Shown: positions 54,630-64,000 of the stretch, one piece after another | Position numbering within the stretch: position 1 is the first letter of the stretch | How the letters are laid out: every line of letters begins with the position of its first letter | Source of the DNA: Euphorbia lathyris | Taxonomy: Eukaryota > Streptophyta > Magnoliopsida > Malpighiales > Euphorbiaceae | Direction of reading: 5' to 3' | Length of the DNA: 64,000 bases | Assembly: GCF_963576675.1 (NCBI RefSeq) | Contig: NC_088914.1 | Location: forward strand, 78,180,441 to 78,244,440 | The notes under the pieces: generated by a model | Told to the model about the DNA's origin: nothing | The model's database searches: none | What the model saw: only the letters and a program-made list of their open reading frames with translations | Program-made: the position numbers and the translations under genes

Positions 54630-56015
54630 ATGGCGATGCCCTTCTCCAGTCCCCTCCGGCCACCGTTTCCTGTTCCTCCCGATTTAAGTGGCAGCCGTAT
54701 TGCTGGGGAGGTTGACGCCCCGCGCCGCTCTTGGAAAGACATCGCTGAAGCAAAGAATGCCACCACTCCCCTTCGCACTCGCACGAATCTCCGAACGACT
54801 GGGCTCCTAACTATCGATACACTAGATACCAATCCGCTCTGCCCACGGGTAACTATTGACCCTGAACTAAAGAAAAGATTAAGTGTTCCTTGGGAAAAGG
54901 CGCTGGTGATTAAGTTGCTGGGAAGAAACATGGGCTATGTTGCGCTATAGAAAAGAACAGCAGAAATTTGGAATCCGATTACTGGTTTCAGTATGATGGA
55001 CCTTGGGGAGGGATTTCATATTATCCAATTTGATAACGACATGGATCACGACCATGTAATCAATGACGGACCTTGGCTGGTTCAGGGTCATTACCTGACA
55101 GTCAGAACTTGGGATGCAGATTTCAACCCAGCTACAGCATATGTGGAAAAATCACTAGTATGGGTAAGGTTTCCCCAATTACCTCACCTCTATTATGATG
55201 TTGATGTCCTCCTTGGATTAGCAGAGGTTATTGGAAAACCAATCAGGGTTGACGAAAACATTGCTCAAAAGGCTAGGGGACGTTTTGCTCGTGTTTGTGT
55301 TGAGGTAAACCTGCAACAACCACTTATTGCGCAATTTGAACTGGAGGGTGATATACAGAGAGTGGAATATGAGGGTCTGCACATAGCTTGTACAAATTAT
55401 GGAAGATATGGACATCTGAAGACGGGATGTAGTTGGCCAAGTGCGATACCACCAAAGGAACAATCGGTGACAAATGAAATGGTTGTTGAACAGGAGGATA
55501 TTGATAAGACGGATGGGAACACTAATACAGTTTAGGAAGCACCGTATAATCCTGAAACAGGCTACACCGGTAATATTACAGAGGATTATGGGCCCTGGAT
55601 GATAGTCCCAAGGCGTAAATTCATGCCGAGGGGAAGGGACAATAGAGGAAATAATAAGGGAATTGAGAGGATGGACAATCAACAGACCATGAACCCGTTC
55701 GAGCTATCTGGTAAGACATTGCCTCCAACGAATAATAATTTTGAGGGATTTAGCTATCAGAATGAACAGGGCACCAGGACTAAAATTTCAAAACCAAGGA
55801 GAACAACTGGAAAAATTATTGAAAGGACAGGGGGCTCTACAAGCATGAATCAGGGCCAAAATGAAATTTGGGATACCAATCCGTTCGCCAGTTTGGATAC
55901 AGGGAACCAGGAGATGATCATGGAGGATGATGTTGGGACAGACCAGAACCGGCAGGATGAAAACAGTTTAAGTAATAACCGAGGAAAACGAGTCAGAACT
56001 GAGCCAGTAACATGA
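54630..56015 (+). pseudogene. LINE ORF1 (DUF4283 type) with two stops
   Basis: One frame runs from the ATG at 54630 to the TGA near 56015, broken by TAG at 54948-54950 and TAG at 55533-55535. It encodes the RNA-binding ORF1 protein of plant L1-type LINEs. An N-terminal Pro/Ser-rich part leads to the DUF4283 core (WEKALVIKLLGRNMGY ... FHIIQFDNDMDHDHVINDGP, WLVQGHYLTVRTWD, VRFPQLPHLYYD). A zinc knuckle follows (IACTNYGRYGHLKTGC) with its second cysteine replaced by tyrosine. A polar, disordered tail ends RGKRVRTEPVT. ORF2 should come next but is replaced by the gypsy LTR from about 56150. The foldback element lies just upstream of the 5' UTR. Confidence 0.8.
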
Positions 56016-57214
56016 ATTGCTCTTCAACCTATTGATATGAACAAATCAAAATTTGAGATGGCGCAGGGAAGACATGATAAGTTGAGCCAAATGTTGCGTG
56101 ACCGTGTGATGGGCGTGGCGCCTAGTGTAGAGCTTTTCCAATAACGACTAAATGTGTATTGCGGTGAATGTGCTATGAATATGGATGTGATCTTTTAAAT
56201 GTTCTAACTCCACTAGACACTACGAGTACTTAGGGGCAGGTGTACCCCGTCGTATTAAGTAATAATCCGGTCAAGACCGGGTATCGAATCCACGGGATTT
56301 ATAATTACAAGTATTAGACGACTTGGTTTCGTATGTTATTTAAACGGTGATTACTTTGGGGTAAAGCAAGACGCAACTATACACTATCCCTAACTATTGG
56401 CGACACAAATTTATGTAGCTAAAACCCTATGAAGTAGGATGAATAGCGATAAGTTATAACCACGATAAATAACGACTCTAAATGTATACGGATAATAATT
56501 TACTCTTATAAAGATGACTAAGTATAGTAGGACCGACCCGTGAAGCACTTAGACTACGTGATTCCTAGTCAAGGCGTGTCTAATGCGGGGGAATTAGAAA
56601 CTAGGGCCCGTAAGTTCCGTGGCTTGTCAATTCCTACGGTTTCCGGTTTGTCACTTCCGGTAAGGCAACACCTATATAACTCTATAAGGATAGCCCGAAT
56701 GGCGGCGGAAATCGCGTTCTCCTACACAACAATCAATTACGAATATCAAAACAAGTAATAAACATTAACACGTAAAGGGAAATAGAGATTATGAATCATA
56801 AATTATAAATATGGAAAGTGAATAGATGAAATACAACCAAGCCTAGTACATAGGAAGAGTACAAGCTAATTAGCAGATAAAAAGGGAGAATCCGCCCTTG
56901 GAACTAGCTAACCGGACTCAAGGCCGTCTCCTAGGTCGTGGAGGTGGAACTCTCGAGCTTGGTGACGAGTGGTGGAATGGAACTTCGATGGAACGCCGGA
57001 ACAACCGAACAAGCTCTCGAGGGGGAGAGTTTAACTACAAAATCTGAATCTAAATTACAATAATAAAAAAGAGTATAGTTTTGCTCTCTAGTGTGTAATT
57101 GGTATCAAATGAGGTTCAAGAGCTTCCTATTTATAAACATCAAGCAAGGGCAATATTGTAACTTCTCAAAGCACAAGTATGGAGCAACATTATTTAGTGC
57201 AGAAATCCCATGAT

Positions 57215-57684
57215 ACGCCCCGCGTAAGGTGGTCTACGCCCCGCGTAAGTGCCCATTCCGTCAGAAATCTCCTGCATGTGGACCAATTCCATGTCTTGTT
57301 GTCTCAAGCACGCCTTGCGTAGCTAAAGTACGCCCCGTGTGTTTGAGTCTCTGAAGTTTTATTGCTTAAATTAGAGCTTTTACGCCGTGCGTAGCTGAAG
57401 CACGCCCCGCGTAAATGAGTCTCTGAGTTTTTATCATTGAGGAATTGCCTGGCACGCCCCGCGTGTATGGTGATACGCCTCGCGTACAAAGAGTTGACTC
57501 AAGGAGACAGTGCAGTCTGACTTTCAGGATTAGGCCAATTATTTCCGACATGTGTCATACGCCCCGCGTAGGGTGGCATACGCCCCACGTATGCTGAGTC
57601 AATTCCACATGGCGTCTGCGGATAAGGCAATAATTGCTGACACCATGTTTCACGCCCCGCGTAAAGGCTGATACGCCCCGCGTA
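57215..57684. repeat. six phased doublets of ACGCCCCGCGTA in the LTR
   Basis: 12-mers start at 57215/57236, 57310/57330, 57382/57402, 57454/57475, 57559/57580 and 57652/57673. Members of each pair are direct repeats 20-21 bp apart; pairs are 72-105 bp apart. Variants include acgccttgcgta, acgccgtgcgta, acgcctcgcgta and acgccccacgta. The surrounding DNA is AT-rich. Confidence 0.9.
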
Positions 57685-57897
57685 TTGATGTAGATTTTTG
57701 CTCCTTGCTCGTACCTGAAATACAAATCTTGCGAGCCGAGTTAGCTTGACGTTTTTATTTCCTAAACTAATCAAAAACACGAAAAATTAACTGAAAGTAC
57801 GAAATTTATTTTCATTTCTTTATTTTATCAAAACGCTTTATTTTTGTAATTAAACTTATTTATTTTATCCAAAATCAACCCGTAAATCACGCTAAAA

Positions 57898-57920
57898 GAT
57901 AGGGGTAAAATACCCCTATC
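57898..57920. repeat. perfect hairpin at the LTR terminus
   Basis: gataggggta-aaa-tacccctatc: 10-bp arms and a 3-nt loop, starting one base inside the LTR end. Confidence 0.9.
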
Positions 57921-57921
57921 A

Positions 57922-57932
57922 AACCTCCTCGG
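57922..57932 (-). promoter_or_regulatory. polypurine tract of the Tat/Athila-like element
   Basis: Minus-strand CCGAGGAGGTT abuts the LTR start; 'gaggacaag' precedes it as in the element at 1-740. Confidence 0.75.
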
Positions 57933-59574
57933 ACTTTAAAGTTTTACTTGTCCTCAAGTAAAAGAAATCGAAAGACAAGGGATTGAGAAAATTAAGAAAC
58001 AAACCGAAGGTTGGTTTTGCCAAGTGCGTGATTTCAAAGTTATGGTTTTATGCAAAGGTTTCGGTAAGTGCCTACGCAAACAATTGAGTACGAAACTTTT
58101 TTGAAACCTCAATGATCAAGATTAATAGGCAATATTAACGGGGGTTGATTATCTTTTGAGAAAACGATAGTACCTCACCAAGGGATTTCGTTCTTACGTT
58201 CAATTTTAGGTGGGTCGGTGTTTTAGCACTCTTCTTTGCACTTACTCGAGATCATGTCGAATTTGCATTTTCATCCGGGTTTTTCCTCCTAAAATATGGT
58301 TAGGCAATATTAAAAATGAACCCGGAGGGGGGTTGTAATGTGGGTGGCTTCTTTAGTGGTTAGTTTAAAGAAACTCGAGTTCGAAAATAACGTTTTGTGT
58401 TTGCACCGTGTTTTTGTTTATTTCGGCCTTGGCGAATTTTACAAAATATACTTCAAAATTGCTCGGGCGGAGCTTGAGAATGCCTTTTTATTTTTATCGT
58501 ACCTTTTGTTTTGATAGAGACACAAAAATAATATTTTCAAGGCTTATGGTGCTCGGTTTTTTTTTTTAAGGCCGTGACTTTTTCCGAGTGATTTGGGTGC
58601 AAATTGATTTTTGTCGGTATTTGAACGAGAGGAAAAAGGGTTAAATGTTAAAAAGGGTATTAACAAAAAGGTTGGTTAATAGGCTCGAAGGGGTTTCCTA
58701 ATGTTCAATGAAAACGAGAAAAATAAATTAAGAAAAATTAGCCTAAGTGGGTTCGGTTTATCATCTATTGTCTTTTTACCAAAAATAAGTGTACTTAACC
58801 CGGTATTGGATGCAAATTCTATGAGTCGAGTGAAGTCAAAGCTCTCGAAAAATTGTGAAGGAATTAGAGTTCTCGTATGAACTCCTTTAGGCTCAAAAAT
58901 ACCTCACAAAGATTCGGGTTTAAATTGTGTACTATCAAGTCCTCGCTAAATTCTCAACTATCCCGTTTTTATTGCCTTTTCAAAGTTCATTATGGAGATA
59001 ACATTTGAGTTAAGACTCAATGTCTTAGTTTAGTACTAACCTAAGCTTTGCACAAATTCCCTAATTTCAAAATCAAGACTAAAATTTCTTAATTAGATCA
59101 TCCCCTTGTGTCGACGTCTTTTATTTTTGATGACAAATAACGGAACTTTAATTAATTTCCGAAGGAGGGATAGCGTGTCGGGAAAAATTTGAAAGATTCA
59201 ATAAAGTAGTTTAATTATTTTTGTGTTTATTTTATTTTTATTTTTGTTTTTGTTAGTGCAAAACAAACGTTAAGTGCGGGGTTGCACGACCCTCCGCATT
59301 ATTTAAAATGACGCCTATTCCAAGGGCGTCGTAAAAAGAAATTAAAACAAAAACAAAAATAAAGGTAAGGAAGGAAAAGAAGACCCTTAGTGGTCAGGGG
59401 CCCTACGCGAGGCGTGCTCAGGGGAGCGCCTCGCGTAGAAGGTGCGTTTTATGCTATTTTTGGACAGAGACTCAAATACGCGGGGTGAAGTAGGAGGGAC
59501 GCCCCGCGTGTTTAAGTCTTTATGCTTTTTCAAACAGAAAAATAGAGGGCACGCGGGGCATACCGGAGGGTACG
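57933..59574 (-). mobile_element. internal noncoding region of the Tat/Athila-like element
   Basis: About 1.6 kb without a coding frame. At its far end (59404-59561) it carries GC-rich doublets again, now as inverted pairs: 59404/59426 and 59477/59499. The second half of a third pair (59550/59572) is cut off by the solo LTR at 59575. Confidence 0.65.
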
Positions 59575-61878
59575 TGTAACCCCCTCACTTGGATCACATG
59601 ATATCTCACACAATATCAGTTATAGACATGCTTTCAATTCTCAATCATATAAACTTCAATCTCATATAAACTTTACATATTATACATAAGAGAAAGCATT
59701 TACAATACACGTTTAAGTCATTATCCTACATAGAGGATTTACAAAACAAAAGTACATCACAAGACTCCAAAATGCCTAGATGAGAATGGACTGACACTGC
59801 CGGTGCGACCTTAAGCAAGAAGAACTCCTCCTAACCTGTAAAATCTGTTGGCAAGGGGTGAGCTGCCTACTCAATAATCATATTACGCATATATGTATAC
59901 AAAAGTAATGTAAAGAACACAGATCAAAATATATCATCAGTACCAAGTTAGAATTATCAATAGAAAGATATTCACTTGTTTCACTTATTATAGTAATACT
60001 TATTTTAGTAAGTAAGGCCTTGCTATACTTAGACAATATATTTAAAATGGTCCTTGGGCCCAATCTGTATTCCGGCTCACTAAATTCGGAATACAATCAT
60101 CTGTACGGAGAAGTTACACTCAACTCACGTACTCATATATCTCAACACATGTGCTTCCGGCTCACAATATTCGGATAGCACTCTCAACTTGGACCATTTC
60201 ACATATCCATCTAAGCAAGCTTATATTCATTTATAATCCAACCATTATCCAGTTCCAGTATGTGCACAAGGCTCAACATGCCGTATTTACTCATAACACT
60301 GCAACATACTCAATCATATCACTTTCTTATCAATTATGACGTATCACAAACACTCAAACATTATCCACATCATTCACATCAGATTCAACCACATCTCACA
60401 CTCAGCAAGTCACAAGGCACAATACAGTCATACACATATATAAGCAATATGCTTACCGTCGCACTTGGTTCGATCTATTCAACATGATCGGGTGTGCATT
60501 CAATTGCACCTTTCCCTCCTAATGTCACATAACATTTATACAATTAGCCTTAACATAAACTTAATAAAAATATAAACTAATGAATGCTATATGATTTACA
60601 AGACACTAACTCCACAAAGTTCATGCAATCTAATCCTTTTGTCTTAGATCATCACATGACCTACTTGCACACATTCTGCCATAACTTTCTCTATATTAAT
60701 CCAAATGCCCTGATTCTTGAACCTACTGAAACTAGACATATATGGGTATAACATATCCAAAATTCACTTTAATATCACTTCTACAAAATATATGGCATGC
60801 AAAAGGATTCTGTCCTGTTTCCAGCCAAGAAACAGACTATCCAGATTTGCATCTACCATAATGCACTCAACCTATCTCACACTAAACACAATGGATTGCC
60901 AAAACCTTTTACAGACATATACTTCAAGTAGTTAGGAACACTTTTGTATAGATAACCTTTCTCAAATTATGACTCTAAGGTCCTCAAAATTCTACATAAA
61001 CATGGCTGCCTCACATGACATTCAATTTCGAGGCAGTCATGTTCCATCTAGGTTTTCTTCATCTATATATGGAATTAAAGTCCCATATTTTACAGAGGGT
61101 TTCATAACACATATAGCAACATATGTTATTCTTTATGTATCTTCAAATTCGAAGAATATCAATATGAAAAACATGCTCTAAAATGACTGAAAGCAGTACC
61201 CTAGATTTCTGTTTAGGGCACTTGATACATATCTTTCATTTGGACAGCCTATAACCACTTTAAACAACACCAAAACTCAACAAACTCCATCACAACTCAT
61301 CCAAAACAAATCCTATGATCATACCTAGGTATTTCAGAATCTCAAACTCATAGAAAACAAGCTAAAACAACATACTAACCTTCAACTCGTGTCTATCACC
61401 TAGTATGCTTCCTAACTTGACTTGTTTGACTCGAAAATGGAAGAAATTGGAAGAGTTTTCTTTGGAGAGGTTTAGGGTATGAACAAGGAAGGTTTTGCTG
61501 AAGCTTTGGTCGAAATTGTGGCTGGAATAGATAAAGAATGAGTTGTGCACATCATTTGGCAAATGAAGAGGTGTATTTTGTCTTAATATTGGGGTGACAC
61601 CTCGTGCTTGCTCACAAACCTCAAATTCAGCCCTCCTAAAGTGTAACTTAATCAATTTAGGACATATGAATTCATTTATTCATTCATTTAAGTCCTAACT
61701 CAATTAACCAATCGTTACATCTTAACGATACACTAATCGTCTACTAATCGCACGGTAATCGCATTATGCATATGAAACTTCTAATGACAATGCGATGAAT
61801 CTAAAATGTATGTATTCAATCATGAAAACATATATGAATGTGGGAAGACTCATATGTTAGGGTTTTAGGGATGTTACA
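59575..61878 (-). mobile_element. solo LTR of a Ty3/gypsy element
   Basis: 2,304 bp with plus-strand ends TGTAACCCCCTCACTT and GGGATGTTACA (inverted TGTAAC/GTTACA), flanked by a perfect TSD GTACG (59570-59574, 61879-61883). No coding domain. Minus orientation is preferred because the reverse complement starts TGTAACATCCC, like the TGTCACATCC start of the other solo LTR (2710-4998), which has nearly the same length. Confidence 0.85.
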
Positions 61879-62083
61879 GTACGCCCTGCGTGATTTTTAT
61901 TAAAAGTGCAAAAAAAATGAAAACGAAACAATGACGAAAAGAGAACGATTGAACACAAGACATAAGCAAAGGTAAAATATATTAAGTAGGAAAGTAAAGT
62001 ACACGAACAGAAAAGATAACGAAAGTAACAAACAAAGCTAAACTAAAAACGAAAAGGAAAATACAAAGTAAAAAAAATGGAAA

Positions 62084-63283
62084 CTATGGTTGTGGTGGTG
62101 GGGGGTTTCCATGGATGTTGAAGTGGGTGTAGAAGGCGTTGGTGAATGCTTCAAAGCTAGCCCTATCCGCTTGCCTTTGAGCCTCGGAGGCATCGAAACG
62201 AGCGTCGAGGGCGTCGAAGCGGGAGTCGAAATGGGCCCGATCACGGCGTTGGTTATCTTCTAAGATATCCAACCAGGCGTAAAGGGTATTGAAGTCATGG
62301 AGAGGCGGAGGGCTAAAGTTGAGACCCATATCTGAATCCGAATCCGAATCCGAACCCCCTTCCTCGTTTGCATGAGCCGCCCCCGAAGTCTCGCCCGGGC
62401 CAGAAGTTGGACGCTTTAGGGATTTAAAGGCGTTTTTATCCAACGGTCGAGGCACAAGGCGCGGGAGGTGCTCAATGGCGTCGGGGCCGAGAGTGGAGAG
62501 GGCGAAGATGGTGACGAGGTGGCCGAACCCGAGCTTGGCCCGTTTCTGGATTGGTGTGGCGTGGAGGTGAGCAGCCACGTGATAGGTGAGGTCATAGGTG
62601 AGCCCATTGGCACAACAGTAGAGGGCCAACAGTTCGTGCTTGTTGACCTTAGTGGACTCGGACTTCACCGAGAAGTAAAATGAGATGAAGCGGTGGAGAA
62701 GTTGGAGGATAGGGTCGCGGATGAGAGATGGGCGGAGGTTGGAGATATCATAGTCCTCGGACCCGGTGATGGAGGTCCAATACTCATGAGCGGCAACATC
62801 GTCGGGCCAACGGGATATGCCCTCCTTCGCTTGGTAAGTGAAATGGTGTTGGAGCCATTGAGTGTCAATGGAGAAGGGGCGGTTGTGGAGGCGGAAGTTG
62901 AAGAGGGCGGCTCCGGGGACGTTGTTGGAGGTGAGGGTGGTGTAGAACTCAATGACCAAGGAGGGGTACACGTGGTATTCTTTACTGTAGATGTCGTACC
63001 ACCCGAGGGCATGGAGACGAGCTTCGAAAGGCGTGCCGAGATCGTGTTGATCGAGCATGCTACGTTGGATATAGGGAAGCTCCATGATGGTGGCGGCATA
63101 AAGATCTTCGTACCGGGTAGCCTCCTCCTCGGTGAGAAGGTGAAAAGGAGCCCGGTATTGGCGGGTGAGGGGGGGTGTGCTTTCTCGCTCGGGTGGTTGT
63201 TGTGATTGGTTTTGGGTGCGGCTGGTACGGGCACGAGTGGCTCGTGGGGGACGCATGTCGGCGGTTTGCTTTCGCCTAACCAT
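62084..63283 (-). CDS. Tat/Athila-like ORF in envelope position
   Basis: A 399-codon frame is taken from the ATG at 63283 (MVRRKQTADM); the frame is open upstream to 63454, but that part reads through a TATA-like cctatatatgta and is less protein-like. Residues about 1-45 are basic and disordered. Residues about 50-290 form the same type of domain as in the SIRE third ORF: FHLLTEEEATRYEDL, VYPSLVIEFYTTL, LALYCCANGLTYDL, KRAKLGFGHLVTIFA. An acidic Ser-Asp run (GSDSDSDSDMG) and a C-terminal helix with heptad-like DSRFDALDARFDASEAQR follow. It is related to Arabidopsis ATHILA ORF-type proteins. It lies between pol (outside the window) and the 3' LTR. No membrane segment is evident. Confidence 0.75.
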   Translation of the reverse strand: MVRRKQTADMRPPRATRARTSRTQNQSQQPPERESTPPLTRQYRAPFHLLTEEEATRYEDLYAATIMELPYIQRSMLDQHDLGTPFEARLHALGWYDIYSKEYHVYPSLVIEFYTTLTSNNVPGAALFNFRLHNRPFSIDTQWLQHHFTYQAKEGISRWPDDVAAHEYWTSITGSEDYDISNLRPSLIRDPILQLLHRFISFYFSVKSESTKVNKHELLALYCCANGLTYDLTYHVAAHLHATPIQKRAKLGFGHLVTIFALSTLGPDAIEHLPRLVPRPLDKNAFKSLKRPTSGPGETSGAAHANEEGGSDSDSDSDMGLNFSPPPLHDFNTLYAWLDILEDNQRRDRAHFDSRFDALDARFDASEAQRQADRASFEAFTNAFYTHFNIHGNPPPPQP

Positions 63284-64000
63284 GGTGGGAGCAAGGGATA
63301 GAAAGAGTAGAAGATGAGTGTTGTGAAGAGTTGGGGTAATGAGTGGGGAAGAAAAAGGAGGAAAGGAAGGGTACATATATAGGAGGGAAGTGGGGATCCA
63401 AGCAAAACTCGGATCCCCAAGAGGGGTACGCGTGACATGAAGCGGCCACGCCACGCGTATCCCACCTCTTGAGCATCACTTACGCAATAGGGGTGCGATA
63501 CGCGGGGCGTACATGGGGGTACGCCACGCGTAGTGCACCTCCTGCCCTTTTGGATGGAAGAAAAAGACAGGGACGCGGGGCGTACAGGGGAGTACGCCGC
63601 GCGTAAAAACGAACTTGGAACAATCTTTTTCGGTTTTTTTAGATGTATTTTGAATTTTTTTTTTTTTGGAGTTTTGATTTATGATGTTATTAATGAGGTG
63701 TTAATGTTTTTATGGTTTTTATGTTTAATTAATATTTTTGTGTGTTTTAATTTTGAAATTAAGAGGGTAGTTAATGCAAAATTTATTATGGAGGGAGGTT
63801 GAGGTTTTGAATTTGAAAAGGTAGAAGTTGATTGGAGAGGAGAAGAGGTGGAGTGGAGAAGTGGGAAAGATTTTTGGGGAAGAGAAATGATGGGAAGTTA
63901 TGAAGAAAAAGCTGCCATGGGGAGTTGTGATTCACAACTCCCCAAGGATACGCACGGTGCATCCCAGGGTATGCCCGCGTGTCCTCTATGTGGCTCTTAT
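63284..64000 (-). mobile_element. internal region of the Tat/Athila-like element with inverted doublets
   Basis: Noncoding. Inverted pairs of the GC-rich 12-mer occur at 63427/63448, 63499/63521, 63572/63594 and 63949/63971, spacing 21-22 bp. A perfect palindrome with 12-bp arms (ggggagttgtga-t-tcacaactcccc) is at 63919-63943. The element continues past the window. Confidence 0.65.

Larger units (their letters stand above)
56150..57921 (-). repeat. 3' LTR of a Tat/Athila-like gypsy element
   Basis: On the minus strand the LTR starts TGATAGGGGTA at 57921, just after a purine tract. It ends after the 'gtggattcgatacccggtct' box (about 56265-56310), which marks LTR ends in this lineage. A minus-strand TATA box (tttataaata) is at about 57128-57137. 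The 3' terminal base is not certain (between about 56030 and 56225), and no TSD could be fixed because the other LTR lies beyond the window. It interrupts the LINE above. Confidence 0.7.

Noticed and set aside
57215..57684. Possible CRISPR-like array
   Set aside because: The repeats are only 12 bp, imperfect, with uneven spacers, in a plant LTR with no cas genes.
57304..57780. Minus-strand frames with repeated YAGR peptides
   Set aside because: Direct translations of the ACGCCCCGCGTA doublets in the LTR; frames differ between repeats, so coding is unlikely.
60151..61181. Several 60-75 codon frames in the 2.3-kb solo LTR
   Set aside because: No domain, atypical composition, and the segment is bounded as an LTR by a perfect TSD.
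62468..63205. Plus-strand frames of 71 and 170 codons opposite the envelope-position ORF
   Set aside because: Shadows created by the GC-rich minus-strand ORF; no motif.

Overview
The window is eudicot-type plant nuclear DNA: AT-rich, with no complete host gene, rRNA gene or tRNA gene visible, and almost entirely built of transposable elements nested in one another. The species cannot be read from the sequence. Most element boundaries below are fixed by target-site duplications (TSDs) that can be read directly. The texture is that of a pericentromeric or other repeat-rich interval.

Layout. 1-2219: 3' end of a Tat/Athila-like Ty3/gypsy element plus a LINE tail. 2710-4998: solo gypsy LTR (TSD ATAAT). 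5152-11130: a decayed Ty1/copia element. 12229-15700: a tandem array split by a 5'-truncated LINE with an 891-codon reverse transcriptase/RNase H frame. 16540-20735: small DNA transposons, a decayed LTR, a Mutator-like element (10-bp TSD) and a second copy of the same LINE family (16-bp TSD). 20912-23890: a short non-autonomous LTR element (TSD GGATG) inside a hAT-like end. 24895-27972: candidate Helitron. 28167-31044: two more Mutator-like elements around a gypsy pol relic.

31214-51030 is the centrepiece. A young copia element (TSD ATTAG, near-identical LTRs, nearly intact gag-pol) carries inside its leader a complete 11.6-kb SIRE-type copia element in reverse orientation (32651-44272, TSD CTTAT). 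The inner element has gag, pol and a 933-codon third ORF in the envelope-like position.

51031-56015 holds a LINE RNase H relic, a fragment resembling nuclear 25S rRNA, a mitochondrial atp1 fragment, a foldback Mutator-like element and a LINE ORF1 with two stops. 56150-64000 is the 3' part of a large Tat/Athila-like gypsy element on the minus strand (3' LTR, long noncoding region, envelope-position ORF), split by a 2.3-kb solo LTR (TSD GTACG).

The most unusual signal is a GC-rich 12-mer (ACGCCCCGCGTA and variants) that recurs in that last element as doublets whose members sit 20-22 bp apart, both in its LTR and in its internal noncoding DNA. I see no host metabolic, defence or regulatory operon. 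The genes here act only in retrotransposition (Gag particle, protease, integrase, RT/RNase H) or are relics of it.
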